Position numbers and translations under genes: made by a program. From Heterostelium album PN500 (lineage: Eukaryota > Evosea > Eumycetozoa > Acytosteliales > Acytosteliaceae), in NCBI RefSeq assembly GCF_000004825.1, contig NW_008805100.1, positions 124,001-188,000 on the forward strand: DNA of 64,000 bases, written 5' to 3'. A model generated the notes under the pieces. That model had not been told where the DNA came from and made no database searches. It saw nothing but the letters and a program-made list of their open reading frames with translations. Below are positions 13,510-25,293 of the stretch, piece by piece. How positions within the stretch are numbered: position 1 is the first letter of the stretch; each line of letters opens with the position of its first letter.

Positions 13510-14301
13510 AATTTTACAACGCTAGCGAGTAATCTTAACGATACTTTGAAGCAACAATTCAGAGAGCATCTCGAGCGTGACAAAGACGAGGATGCATTCA
13601 TTGTCGATCCATGGAAACGATCAAAGGTTGCCAATCTTTCTGCTCCTTCTATTCTTGATGATTATTTTCAAGAAGATTGCCAATGCACCTACCACATTAG
13701 TAGATACTTCCAAGCTATCTCAGACAAAGAAACAAGATGATGATTGATTCTTTCCAAGCTATATCAGAAAAAAATAACAATATGGTTGATGCTCTCAGCT
13801 ATCTCAGACAATAACAAGATGATTGTCGATGCTTTCCAATATATCTCACAAAATATAGACAAGATGTCCAGAGTTGGTTAAGATGCTTGGTATAATGCTC
13901 AAAGACGTTTAACCAACAATTCCTCACATCACGTCTTCCGGTAGCTGTTGGATTTAAAGGAACATCAAAGAAAGGGTTGACTTCGACTTTGTGTTCTACC
14001 TGGGCTGACTTTTCATTCACTCTTGTCAACCATTAGAAACTTTGTCGAATCAGTCATTGGAGGTAGTACCTATAATATCAGCAGTTCCTTTAAATCCAAC
14101 AGCTGCCGGAAGTCGTGATCTCAATAATAAAAAATGTTAATTTATCAATATTAATCTTTCTTTATTTTTTTTTTTTTTTTAATCTTTTCAAAATACGATG
14201 ATAATGATGATATCGCCAAGATTGACAGCTTTGAGCCATTAGACGCCAAGCAAACTATGGTGGAGAATATGATGCAGAAACTAATCAGATCCAAAGTATA
14301 G
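13510..14301 (+). pseudogene. degraded gene remnant with frameshifts and internal repeats
   Basis: From about 13510 a codon-like stretch runs to the TGA at 13738 with good composition (acidic, aromatic and proline residues in a globular-looking order). Coding quality then jumps between frames. Bases 13708-13870 hold three imperfect copies of a unit of about 50 bases that would encode F-Q-x-I-S followed by D/N/K-rich residues. Bases 14070-14140 encode V-P-L-N-P-T-A-A-G, and 14197-14301 encode an acidic 34-residue tail ending in TAG. An inverted coding copy lies at 13928-13963. The pattern fits an old multi-exon gene or mobile-element protein broken by indels. I do not recognise the family. Confidence 0.5.
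13928..14119. repeat. 36-bp inverted repeat, 34 of 36 matching
   Basis: 13928-13963 is the reverse complement of 14084-14119 apart from two mismatches, with a 120-base loop. Both arms read as the same peptide, V-P-L-N-P-T-A-[T/A]-G-[R/S]-R-D, on opposite strands. So this is an inverted duplication of coding DNA rather than a simple-sequence palindrome. Confidence 0.75.
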
Positions 14302-14603
14302 CTAGTTGTATCAGTCACAATATTATTATTTTATAAATTTAAACAAATAAACTTTTTTATAGTTTCAATTCAATTATATTTTCAATCAATATAGATATAT
14401 AGTATATTACAAAAGTTTTAAATAGTATAATTTATTTAAAAAATGAATGAAAATGTTAATGTATTGAATTATTATTTACAATTATTCAATATTTACTAAA
14501 AGTACGGGGTGATTATATATCTTTGGTTTTGTTTTGTTTTTGATTTAAATATATTGTTGTTGTTGTTGATTATCATTTGTTTAATTGTCATAATTATTAT
14601 ATA
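14302..14603. other. intergenic, no gene seen
   Basis: AT-rich spacer between the remnant and the 3' end of the RBR ligase gene, which point towards each other. It holds only A/T runs and a short TTG-rich stretch. Confidence 0.5.
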
Positions 14604-17262
14604 CTACAGTTCAAACAATGAATCTTTGGCAACGGCATTTAATAGTCCTTCTTTCTTGGTTCGTGTCAGTGTGATCATATTCATTACATCCATTCTCTGT
14701 TGAGTTCCGAGTTGAGTAACCGATTTCTTGAGTACCTCTTCCATCAACTCTGCCAGAGTCTCTGTTGTTTTCTCGAGATCCTGCTGTAGAAATTCAAAGA
14801 GTTCGCGTGCAGTCTCCACTCTTGGCTGGGTAACCGCGTTGGCAAACGAAAAGAAAGCGAAAACATAAGTGTACTTCAAAACGTTTCTACACTCTAGCAA
14901 CTGATCGACTCCTCTCTCTATAAACTGTACTTCTGCCCACGTCGAATTCAATTTTTCCAACTCCTCCATCTTCTGCTTCGCTTCCTCCCTTATCATCTTC
15001 TCCAACTTTCTCGAACTATCATGATTGATAAATCTTTCGTAATAATGTAAATATCTAAGTAGTTCAACCCTAAACAAATGTTATAACATTATATTAGTAA
15101 TCTAGGGATAATACTTCTTTCAAATATATAACATACTTGTTTCTTTCTTTCTCTTCGATTTCGGCATTCTCTTTCTTCTTGGACGATGACATTGGCTTTT
15201 GGAAGAGATTGAGGAAATGGTTACGTTTCGTTTCTTTCTCCTTTTGGAATCGGTTGCATACGTAAAAGTCGTTGTGTCCTTTCCACGAGCGTAGACACAC
15301 CCAACACCATTCGTACTGGCACTGTCGGCAATTCATGTGATTGCATCCACCGTTCTTCTCGACAGAGACCGAGCATTTCGGACACTGCTTGCAATTGACT
15401 ACCTTCCAGTGAGATGTCTCCGATTCGTCTTGACACTTGGTTTCCCAGTGTGCCATCTGTTCGCATGTGGCCGGTGCATGCGACTCGCGGTGACACTTGA
15501 AACAAAACTTGCGACCACACGAACAATGAACGATTTCCAACGCTGTAGAAGCAGAGTCTTTAATGAGCGTAATGACATTGTCACAACCGGGAGTTGGACA
15601 CCAACGAACATGCTGTTGATTGCCAGCCAAGAACTTACGGGTTGCAAACTGCTGATACTTTTCATAGGTGACAGGTGCAACTAGCCGTTGAACAACTGAA
15701 TCATCAACAACACAGACACACTTATAGTATGGACATCTAATGGATGCTTCTCCCTCTGTTATCTTTGATGTCAGATAACCACCCCAACAATCGTTACAGA
15801 AATAATGATTACATTTCACAGCTGTCATATCATCAGCACTACCTTCTTCACCACAAATCGAACAACTTTGTTGAATGTTAGTATTATTTGTAGTTGTTGT
15901 TGTTGTTGTCGTTGAAGTTGATACAAATTGAGTTGAGTTTGCTAATGAATATGATATTGTTGATGATGATTGTTGTTGATGTTCATCATTACCAACCAAA
16001 CTACTACTATTTCCATTTAATATATATTGTTGTTGTAATATTGCCAATCTATTTGAAGTGTTGTTGCCGCTGCTGTTGATAAGTGGAGAATTGGATTGAC
16101 TTTGATTGTTACTGTTGTTTGGCATTTCGATACCGACTTCCTTGCATATGTCTTTCGGTGATTCAAAGTATTTGGTGAGCATCAGTTCTCTACGCCAATT
16201 AAAGTGTTTGAGCAATGCCAATGCCGATTGATTCGAGAGTTGCAGCAGCTCTGCAATGTCTTTGATCTCCTGTTGTTGCTGCTGTGCCAACTCAGTCGGT
16301 GACAAACACTTGAAGTTCATCTGTTGATTGGCAGCCTCAATTTCATTCTCGACCTCCTGTAGCGCCTTGATGAATGCCTCTTCTTCCTGATCGTCGTTAT
16401 CCTCATCGTCGTTATCGTCGTTATCATTATAATCGCTATTACTATCGTAATCAGAGTTTTGTTCATCCGGTAACTCATCCTCTTCGTTCTGACAATGTTG
16501 TAGTTGATGTGATTGTTGTTGCTCACAACTATCAACTTTACTTCCGGAAACCTTTAGATTTCTTCTAAATAATTGTGATGAAACTGTTCTTATAAATGAT
16601 TTATTGTTCACTGAAGATGATGTTGATGATGTTGTTGTCGTCGTAGTTGTAGTAGTTGTTGTTGATATATTTGGTATTGATGTTGAACTAATATTAATAT
16701 TTATATCATCAACAATTGAAATCTCTGTTTGATCGTCTTCATCTTCTTCACCACCATCATTATTGGAAATACTCAAACTTTGTTCGTCTCGTTCCACAAG
16801 ATTACCGGATTCTCCCAACATCATCGGTACCAATTCAGTTGGAATGAATGAAGTTGTCAGAGTTGTTCTTAATATATCATTATTATTATTATTATTATTA
16901 TTCAAACTACTATTATTAATATTTCCAATTGAATTTGATTCTGATTCTATTATTTCAAGTTGTGATTCTGAACTCTGACTTATTTCCTTTCTATTGTTAC
17001 TATTGTTGTTGGCTAGCATACCACTCTTTGAAGAAGGAGGAGATGAAGAGGAAATAGTTGACTTTCTTCTAAATGACAATGTTCTAGATGAAGTTGATAA
17101 AGATTTAACTTTCTTTGTCTTTTTCTGTTTGTTGTTTGCTGTTGAAAGTGTTGAATCAACTAAATCTGTATTGGCTGTGGATGATGTTGCAACATTTGAT
17201 GTGGCAGTTGGACTTCCATGGTCTGAACTGCTACTCAACAATTTTTTTAATTTATGAAACAT
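14604..17262 (-). CDS. Ariadne-type RBR E3 ubiquitin ligase, 863 aa
   Basis: Exons 17262-15137 and 15069-14604 join in phase 2 for 2592 bases. The first ATG is at 17262; an AG just upstream (TTTCAG) hints at a spliced leader. Residues 1-330 are low-complexity Ser/Thr/Asn with two acidic Asp/Glu tracts. A UBA-like helical segment lies at about 340-385. RING1 starts with CSICGEEG near 465, the IBR spans about 530-600, and RING2 begins with CPKC near 625 and holds the N-G-G-C-N-H-M block whose Cys is the catalytic thioester residue in RBR ligases. A long helical Ariadne domain fills about 690-863. The order UBA-like, RING1, IBR, RING2, Ariadne matches the HHARI/RbrA group. Family knowledge: ubiquitin passes from E2 to the RING2 Cys and then to the substrate. 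The large acidic N-terminus is unusual for Ariadne proteins. Confidence 0.9.
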
Positions 17263-18967
17263 TTCTGAAATTTTCAATTATATATATGGAAAATAAATAA
17301 ATAAAAATAAATAATAAATAAATAGATGATTGTGTGTGTATATATATTTTATAATTTAATTTACATAAAAGATAAAAATAAAAATAAAACCTTTTTTTTG
17401 TATATACTATATTATAATTTAAATTAATTTTCTAATAAATAAATAAAATAATAATAATTGTTAGTTAGTTGTTAGTTGGTTACTACTTTGATTTGATTTG
17501 ATTGATTTGAATTGATTTGATTTTGATTTGATTTGCAGTACAGTGAGTGATTGATTGATTGTTTGATATGAGTGAGTGATTGAGTGAGTAAGTGGGATAT
17601 ATAAAAAAGGAATAGAACAGAAATATTAATATTTTAATAAAAAATATAAATATGATTGTTTTTGGTTTGATAGATAGAGGTAGAAGTAGTTGTTGTTGTA
17701 GTTGTTGTTGATTGGTGTATGGTTAATACTACTGTTGTTGTTGCTGCTCCAAGAAATTGGTTTTTTTTTTTTTGTCTGTAGTGTTATTGTTATTGTTATT
17801 TTGTGTTGTGTTGTGTTCTTTTCCTTTACTTTTGTTGCTTGATGATGCTGATAATAAAAGAGTCAAATAAAAAGAGTTTACTCTTTCTTTTCCTCTCTCG
17901 TTTTATTTATAATACTATCAATCAATTGATACAACAAAGTCACACAACAATCAATCATGTTTTGAATAAATTAAATACGGCACCACACACATTTATAACA
18001 TTCATTAATAATAATAATAACTACACACACAAACACACACCGCAACAACACACTAAATAACGAAAATTGTTGTGATGTGGTAAAATTTTAAAGGAATTTT
18101 ATTAATTACCACATACATCATCCATATGGGTTGTTTTGTTTAAATAACTAAATTTGTTTGTTATTATTATTTATTTATTTGATGATGTTGTTGTTTGTTG
18201 ATTACAATTATTATTACTAAAAATTGATAACAATCAAAATTGTTGATTCCAAAGATGATGTAGCGGTTATATGAATTGAATATTTGGTGATGTTGAAGAT
18301 GATGATGGATGATCATCAGTCAATTGTCACTAAATTGTATTTATATTTTTGAAACAAAGAGCTATATAATATAAATGTACTTACAATATTGTTTCAAAAA
18401 ATCATTTACATTATTTTTTTTTGATAAACTATATAAAATCTTGACAATCTATAAATATTGATTTTGATATTGTTTGCTAGTAGGTAGTGGAATGTTCGAT
18501 ATAATGTTTAATTATCTATCCATCTATCTCTCTCATAATAATAACTAACTAATTAACTGTATGAAACTAATACAAAAATAAAACAATATTGTTTATAAAA
18601 AAATCACAATTACAATTTATATTAAAAAAAGTTTCCATTTTTTTTTTTGCAATTCAAGCAATCATAAAAAGTTATTAATGTAAAATTTAATCAAAAAAAA
18701 CTTTCGTTGAATAATTTTGCAAAAAAATAATAAAATAAAATTAAAAAATAAATTAAAATTAAAAAATTTGAACCTATTTTTGGTTTTTTCTTTTTTTTTT
18801 TGTCAAAGGTGTGTGGTATGTGTGATTGTTCATTGATAGAACAGAAACAAAACGATCTAAAAAAATATCGATGTTTGTTCGCAATAATAATAATATTGGA
18901 GGTGGGTGCCCCATAAAAGTCTACCCAATTTCGAAATGACAACAACAATAACATTGAGATTTTATTA
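17263..18967. other. intergenic region between the RBR and JmjC genes
   Basis: This is the promoter side of the RBR gene and the 3' side of the JmjC gene. It holds GATTT/GATTG simple repeats (about 17490-17600), TTGTTG runs, poly-T near 17762 and many A/T runs. Short open frames here (for example 17803-18060) are simple-sequence chance products. I see no gene. Confidence 0.55.
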
Positions 18968-20401
18968 TTACCACCAGAAGCTAACAGAGAAACTTGTTGA
19001 CAGAGAATGAACATAATGCCAACACCTCGGCGGAATATAGAGAGCTTCACCTTCGTTGAGAATACACTCGAAATAGTTTGTATCTTTATACTTTGGAAAT
19101 TCATTTAAATCTACTGATTCAATATTGATCTGGATATAAATAAATAAGTTTGTTAATGATGATTTTTATAAATAACAATTATTACTACTTACTCTACTTG
19201 TATTTGAAAGAATATCATTTTCATAAGGATATAATAGATGTGATTGATCGGCTGAATATAAACGAATATACTTTGATCCTACTACTTGACATAAGAGATT
19301 GTTGTAACGATCGAAATGAAGTGGTGTAGTTGTTCCACTAGGTCCAAACCATGCATTAATTATAGGATCACTATCTTGATCTTGATCTTGGTTGTTGTTG
19401 CTATTAGAATTAGACAAAAAACAATAATCTGGAATAACAATATCGTTTCTTAACTTTGTTATTTGTTCAAACAATCTTGTCTGTGCTAAATATCCAATCT
19501 CTCTTTTACTATTACTGCTATTATTACTATTATTAATAATATGATTATCTATGAATTGATTTATTGTCATTAATTGTTGTGTCCATTTATCATCTAAATA
19601 GGTTGATCCAATTTCAATTGGTACTGTTCTTAAGCCTGCAACTGATTTCAAATAGTCTAGGTTTCGCCATGGTCGAGTGGTAATTGCTGGCCAATGTTGC
19701 ATCGATTGCTTGATAATAACAGGCCTACCAACATTCATATACTTTGATTGAAACAATTGTAATGAAGGTAATTCAACTCTTTCAATTTCATTCGATTTAT
19801 TAATATTTAAATGTAAATTGAATTGATCATTATTATTATTACTATTGTTATTACTATTATTATAGTTAATGTTGATATTTGTTGATGAAAATGATAATTG
19901 TTGATCAACATAAACAGTTAAACAATCGATAAACTGTATGATTAACTTGTAAAAAAGATTACCACCAAATACTAAAGAATAATCTAATTTACTTATTATT
20001 GACTGTATTATATTGCTATTACTACTATTATTATTATTGCTTGTATATAATGATAATAAGTAATCTTCTATTGATAAAGAAGATGATGATTGTTGAGCTA
20101 GACTATAATATGATATTAATATAGAACTATATGAGTAAATATCTCTATATATAATATCTAGTTGTTTCCAATCACTTTTTACACTATTAATGATTTGATA
20201 TGTTTTAGAATTGACTTCATTGTATATAGATATTAAACTATTATAATCATCATCATCATTATTAGTATTAGGTGAATAACTATTTGACTTTTCAAAAGAT
20301 GATTTAATTAAACATTTTAAACTGCTTGATTCAATGATATCAATATCTACTTTTTGATTGAATAAATCTACAGTTTGATTATATATATCTTTAATTTGCA
20401 T
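18968..20401 (-). CDS. JMJD5/KDM8-like JmjC oxygenase, 456 aa
   Basis: Exons 20401-19193 and 19129-18968 join in phase 0. Residues 1-200 are a helical region interrupted by Asn/Ser runs. About 215-456 is a cupin-8/JmjC domain with the order typical of JMJD5: G-R-P-V-I-I, then W-R-N-L-D-Y-L, T-V-P-I-E-I-G-S, an I-N-A-W-F-G-P-S-G block and P-L-H-F-D. His362 and Asp364 are the first iron ligands and His441 in C-W-H-Y is the distal one. The C-terminus S-F-S-V-S-F-W-W is characteristic of the family. Family knowledge: these are Fe(II)/2-oxoglutarate oxygenases; human JMJD5 hydroxylates arginine, and its histone demethylase activity is disputed. The iron site looks intact. Confidence 0.9.
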
Positions 20402-20650
20402 CTAGAAATGTAAACATATTTAATACGATTAAATAAATCAATTTCGATGCCTTTTTTTTTTTTTTCAAAATTTTAATATTGTTTTTATTTAGCAATAGAT
20501 AAATAATAAACTAATAAAGAGGCAAAAAGATTATTTTAAAAATATTGAGGAAAAAAAGGATTTTATTGTATTTTGTGTGTTGTTTGTGAATTGTAGTATT
20601 GTTTGCTTTTTGTTTTTTGCGAGTAGTCAGTTGGGGCAACGAGTTGGGAA

Positions 20651-22350
20651 TTATTCCATTGTGAGTTCAATTGTATATAACCATTTAGTTAATGGTGCAT
20701 CTAAAGCTGTAATAACAATTTCCAAAGTTTGAAAAGCACCTTTTAAATTGTAACGCAATATTTTTGATTCACGATGATCATTATAATTAACATCATACAA
20801 ATCTGGATCCACAGCTGTATAGAATGTGAGTCTATCTCCTTTAGATGCTGCATTTTGGCCGGACATATCAATGGTCTGAGTTTTACCCATTACTCTAAAA
20901 TCAAACATTTTTGTATCATTAAGTACCTCAGTAAATTCTCTTTCAACAGTAAATGCCAATTTGGGATTTGAAATCCAGCCAGATCCATTGGTAATAGTAA
21001 TAACAGCTGTTTTTCAAAAATTAGTATCTTTACATAAATTATTATATTAAAACTAAGAATTATCAACAAACCTGTTTCTCCCTTTTTGGAAAAAGAATAA
21101 GGAATGGTTCCATTTACAGTATCAGTGATTCTTTAGAAAATGTGATAGTTAGTTTAAAATATTAATACCACGATTAAAGATTCACTACATACTTGCCAAA
21201 TTTATCATTACCGAGAGAAGTATCATGAATATTGAGCTTAAATGTTTTAAAACCTTTGTTTGTACTAAGATCAAAATTTCCATTTTTTCCGGCTTGACGG
21301 ACAACTGGAAGTGGGTATTCAATGAGGTCTAGTTCATTTATACGACCATAAACTCCCGCACTATTATCAGGTAAATCTTTTAAAAAAGTGTTAATATTAA
21401 AATGCTATGATTTTTTTGTATTGTGTGGATAATAATGTTACCTTCAAGTTCAAAAGGAAATGGTAGCCTTTTATAACAAGTTGAATAGAGACAATGTGCC
21501 AAATCATGGTGGAACTGTATAACTCTATCATGAACCTTTGACTTTAAAGATGGTACACTGGTAGTACCATTGATATAATCACTTGGTAAACCCCATGAAA
21601 TTCCTTGGAGGATAGCATCTCTCATGAGATTGATATACATCATCATTGTGACTGATAAAAGATTTCCCATGATGTGTGAATACAATTTATTTGAAAAATC
21701 GATGATTGCTCCTTCAAGGGAGTCTCTAAGACCCAAAAATTCTGATCTTATCATTTCGAGAAGATTGTCATCGGAAAGTTGTTGTAAGTGAGAAGGAGGT
21801 TCAACTCGATGTTCCAAAGAGGTGTTGACTTTTAATCCAGCTTTAACTTGATTTCTCTCTATGTAGATAGTTATCAAATCATTGAAATTATTTCCTCTAT
21901 TTTGACAATCTTCAAACTTTAAAGTGCATCTGTTTTTTTCATCTTGATCCAACTTATCGTCCACCATTTCTTCTACTTTTCTATAAAGATCGTCCATTGC
22001 ATTGTCGAACTGATCTTTAGTTATATATTTACCATTGTTGGAAAAAATATGGCCCCATAATAACTGTTTAAATAACAATTAGTTAGATGGATATTCTAGA
22101 ATATAGATACAATATATTTACTTACTCCAAACCCAGTCTTGAGGAGATTACCAACCTCTGGAGTGAAACCAATAATTGTTCCTATAATAGTACCCCAATC
22201 TGCAGAGGTAATACTTGAATTGAATTCTCTAACCTTGGGTGAAAATTGTTGATAAACTGAATCAATTCGTTCTTGAGGTGTAAGAACTGGTAAAACTAAA
22301 GATTCTTTATCTGTCTCTGGGATACTGACAGGACTTTCGATGCTATTCAT
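20651..22350 (-). CDS. crystal delta-endotoxin N-domain-like protein, 481 aa
   Basis: Exons 22350-22126, 22063-21442, 21376-21193, 21130-21072 and 21006-20651 join with matching phases for 1446 bases. There is no signal peptide. Residues about 40-275 are helical. They include a hydrophobic Gly-rich helix near 50-72 (G-T-I-I-G-F-T-P-x-V-G pattern), an acidic amphipathic helix followed by a G-N-N-F turn near 132-135, and a long hydrophobic helix followed by D-A-I and W-G-L near 224-234. The order and spacing of these blocks match the pore-forming Endotoxin_N domain of three-domain crystal proteins. Residues about 285-481 are beta-rich and about 200 long, short for the two C-terminal domains of bacterial relatives. 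The gene is intact with four introns, so it is resident in the nuclear genome. Function, target and activity are unknown; the assignment rests on pattern recognition. Confidence 0.7.
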
Positions 22351-22499
22351 GATTTTTGAAATTAATTTAATGAAGAATGATTAATGAGAATGATTGAACT
22401 CGATAATTTATAGTTGTTGTTACTCTTTAAATTAGATTAAATAAAAATTAAATAAAATTTCATTTCTTCTGCAATTACTTTAGATTGCAATCACAAGGG

Positions 22500-22678
22500 T
22501 TAGCTATTGGACATCGCATGGTCAAATTGATTGAGATCGAACTCTCGAAGTTAGAGATTTCGTTTATACCTCTTGGATATAGTAAACTCCACTATTCTGT
22601 GAAAAGAGACTCTGAGTTGAACAAAAAGAATCTAAAACAAAATTGCTAATCATAATTTTTGTTTTAGCTATTGGACAT
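22500..22678. repeat. 15-bp direct repeat, 164-bp period
   Basis: TTAGCTATTGGACAT occurs exactly at 22500-22514 and 22664-22678, upstream of the endotoxin-like gene. The sequence between is not repeated. It may be a pair of regulator sites or a footprint of a past insertion. Confidence 0.5.
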
Positions 22679-22759
22679 TGATTCACGAAATTTTTTTTTG
22701 ATTTATTTTTTACAAAAGTGCACCAAACAGGACATTAACAACAAAGTGCGCTATATAAT

Positions 22760-22775
22760 AAATCGCATGCGATTT
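22760..22775. repeat. 16-bp perfect palindrome
   Basis: AAATCGCATGCGATTT is identical to its reverse complement. Its GC-containing core stands out from the AT-rich surroundings, and it lies in a divergent promoter region about 410 bases upstream of the endotoxin-like start. A dimeric regulator site is possible. Confidence 0.5.
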
Positions 22776-23662
22776 TGATTTCATTAATTTAATCAATTTT
22801 TGTTCTTAGCAACTCTAATTATTCAAGAGATTTGGCAATCGCCGATCATTTCAGTAATTGAAATTAATCAAAAGATCTATCTATCAGCATAAAAATAAAA
22901 ACACTTAAGGTTTGTTTAAAATGATATGAAATCGAGATAGTTATTTATTGATTGAAATTATTTCATTGCATAACCATTCATACATGATAAATATAAACTT
23001 TAAATGAATTTTTGAACAGAACATCATTTAAATAAAAAAACGTTGGTGTATTTTTTTTTTTTTTTTTTGTTTATTAAAAAAATTTTACAAATTTTATTTT
23101 TTATTCTAAATGGGGTTGGAGAATATTCTCTCGCGATTGATTTAAATTCGAATATGTTACGTCTGTGTGTCTAAATTAATACAAATAAATAAATAACAAT
23201 AGTATGTTTATTATGCTCACTATAAAATCTGATAATTATTGTCAAAAAAACATGAAAAAAAAAATGAAAAAAAAAAAAATGAAAATAAAAAAAAAAAATG
23301 GTCAAAATGGGAAGGGTATGAAAAGCACCACCATAATAATGATTATTTCTTTTTGTGGTTGTTCCCCAAAACTAGGAGAAGCTTCTACTCACTAGAATAA
23401 GCTTCCCCTGCATAAGCAAACAAACCGTTATGTTCTACCACACTAACTATAAATATTGATCAATTTACTTGGTGTTTGAATCAAAACTTCATTCATTTCA
23501 AATTAATATTAAATATCTAAGCTAAAATTAATAATAATCTAATATAACCTTTTTTTTTTTTTTATCATCATTAATTTAATTGATTTATTTGAATAAAATA
23601 ATTAATTAACATTATATACTACTTTCTATTTTAAATTAAATTAATTATCAATATCATTAAAG

Positions 23663-24781
23663 ATGGATTCAACTATGAGATGTGCAAGATTCGCACAACA
23701 AAACGGTGAGTTGGAGCTTGCTGTTGTTCCAGTACCAAAGATCACTCAGACCAACCAAGTAAAGATCAAGGTTTATTCATGTGGTGTTTGTCACTCTGAT
23801 GTTCTTGGCAAGTACGGATTCCCAGGAATCAGTTGGCCAAGAATTCCAGGTCATGAAGCTGTGGGTAGAGTTTTAGAGGTTGGTTCTGCCGTCACCCGGT
23901 TCAAGGTCGGTGATAAGATTGGTGTCGGTTGGTTCGGTGGTCATTGCGCGACTTGCAATCCATGTCTAGATAACGAATGGGTGTGCTGTCAAAAAGGTCA
24001 AGTCTGTGGAATTCACTACGACGGTGGTTACGCCGAGCAGATGATTGCACCTGAGGACGCATGCGCCTTGGTTCCAGAGGAATTGGACTTCAAACACTCC
24101 GGTCCATTGATGTGTGCCGGTATCACTGTATACAACTCTATTCGTCAGCAAGACATTAAAGTCGGTAGCTTAGTTTGTATTCAAGGTATCGGTGGATTGG
24201 GTCATCTCGCAATCCAATTCGCCAGAAAGATGGGTTATGAAGTAGTAGCATTCAGTGGTGGTGCTGACAAGCGTGATCTTGCATTGAAACTTGGTGCCAA
24301 TCACTACATTGACGGATCACAACCAGATGCCATCGAACAACTTACCAAACTCTCACCGAAACTCATTGTTACAACTTCGCCAAGTGCTAAAGCCGCTGAA
24401 TCGCTACTTCCTGCTTTGGCTACCTGTGGTAAATTCTTACTTCTTGCTGCCATTACTGATCCAATGAATATTAATCCACTTCAATTATTACTTAAAAAAC
24501 AATCTATTGTTGTAAGTTATTTATTTATTTTAAAAAAAAACATTAATCTTTTTTGAATATTAATATTAATATATTTTATATTTAATTATTAATATTAGGG
24601 ATTCCCATCTGGAGATTCAAGAGATTCAGAAGATACTCTCAAATTTGCAGCAATCAACAATGTACAGGCTATGGTTGAGGTGTTCCCACTTGAAAAAGCA
24701 GCGGAAGCATTAGGTAAAATGTTGGAAAATCGTATTCGTTTCAGAGGTGTACTTTCTATTGTTCCAGAGGATCAGCTATAA
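23663..24781 (+). CDS. zinc-dependent alcohol dehydrogenase, 343 aa
   Basis: Exons 23663-24511 and 24599-24781 join in phase 0. This is a medium-chain dehydrogenase. Catalytic zinc ligands are Cys43 (C-G-V-C-H-S-D block), His64-Glu65 (G-H-E) and Cys151. The structural zinc lobe has Cys95, Cys98, Cys101 and Cys109. The dinucleotide-binding turn G-I-G-G-L-G is at 175-180. Length and motif order match the bacterial/fungal AdhP/YahK-type group, which oxidises primary alcohols or reduces aldehydes with NAD(P)H. There is no targeting signal, so it is probably cytosolic. The C-terminal I-V-P-E-D-Q-L is not a peroxisomal signal. The exact substrate cannot be read from sequence. Confidence 0.93.
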
Positions 24782-25293
24782 AATCGTAATTTAATCCGAA
24801 ATAGAAAATATTTTCTAAACAAACAATATAAATAAATAATTAAATATTAAAATAACCCAAAAAGTGATTTAGTTAAGAAAACAACAGTAACAATTTTTTT
24901 TTGTACCATTTGAATTCCCAAAATAACTAACTGACTGGAATGAATGATTTCAAAACTCCGATTATTTAGGGTCGATAACCTCATTTTTACTTTTTTTTCA
25001 CACTATTTTACAGTGCAAACTATTTTCTTTTGAAATTTCAATCACAGATATTTTTCAATTCTACACAATTCTATTGTTTTTTCTGAGTGTTTAAAATAAT
25101 TAATCTAAATTATTTTGATTTTTTTGATTTTTTTCAAATTTTTTTTTTTTAATTTTTTTTTTTTTGCCGATTAGAATTGTGAGTGACGCATTCTTTTTTT
25201 TTTTATGATATATAGTTTGCTGATTAATTTTTAAATTCATTTTCTGTTGTATTCTATTTATTTATAACATATATATATAATAATTATAAAAAA
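24782..25293. other. promoter region of the cathepsin B-like gene
   Basis: 512 bases of AT-rich DNA with several long T-runs (for example around 25140-25165) and a TATA-like ATATATATAATAATTATAAA just before the start codon. T-runs next to TATA-like boxes are usual in dictyostelid promoters. No gene is seen. Confidence 0.5.

Larger units (their letters stand above)
22351..23662. other. divergent intergenic region of the endotoxin-like and ADH genes
   Basis: 1.3 kb lie between two start codons on opposite strands. It contains a 15-bp direct repeat (22500-22514 and 22664-22678), a 16-bp palindrome (22760-22775), long poly-T runs near 22690 and 23050, and an AAAATG/AAAA-rich stretch at 23240-23300. 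I see no gene. Between the two direct repeats (about 22515-22660) the composition is more balanced than in the flanks. Confidence 0.55.

Noticed and set aside
15221-15684. alternative frames over the RBR region
   Set aside because: They overlap the RING2/IBR coding sequence, where the zinc ligands fix the true frame.
17803-18060. 85-codon plus-strand frame
   Set aside because: Simple-sequence CA/TTG repeats; Asn/Thr/His and Leu/Cys runs without globular character.
18691-18967. downstream extension of the JmjC second exon frame
   Set aside because: The true frame stops with TAA at 18968-18970 right after the conserved S-F-W-W end; the longer open frame is another phase.
23204-23395. 63-codon frame of Lys/Met runs
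   Set aside because: Produced by AAAATG/AAAA simple repeats in a promoter region.
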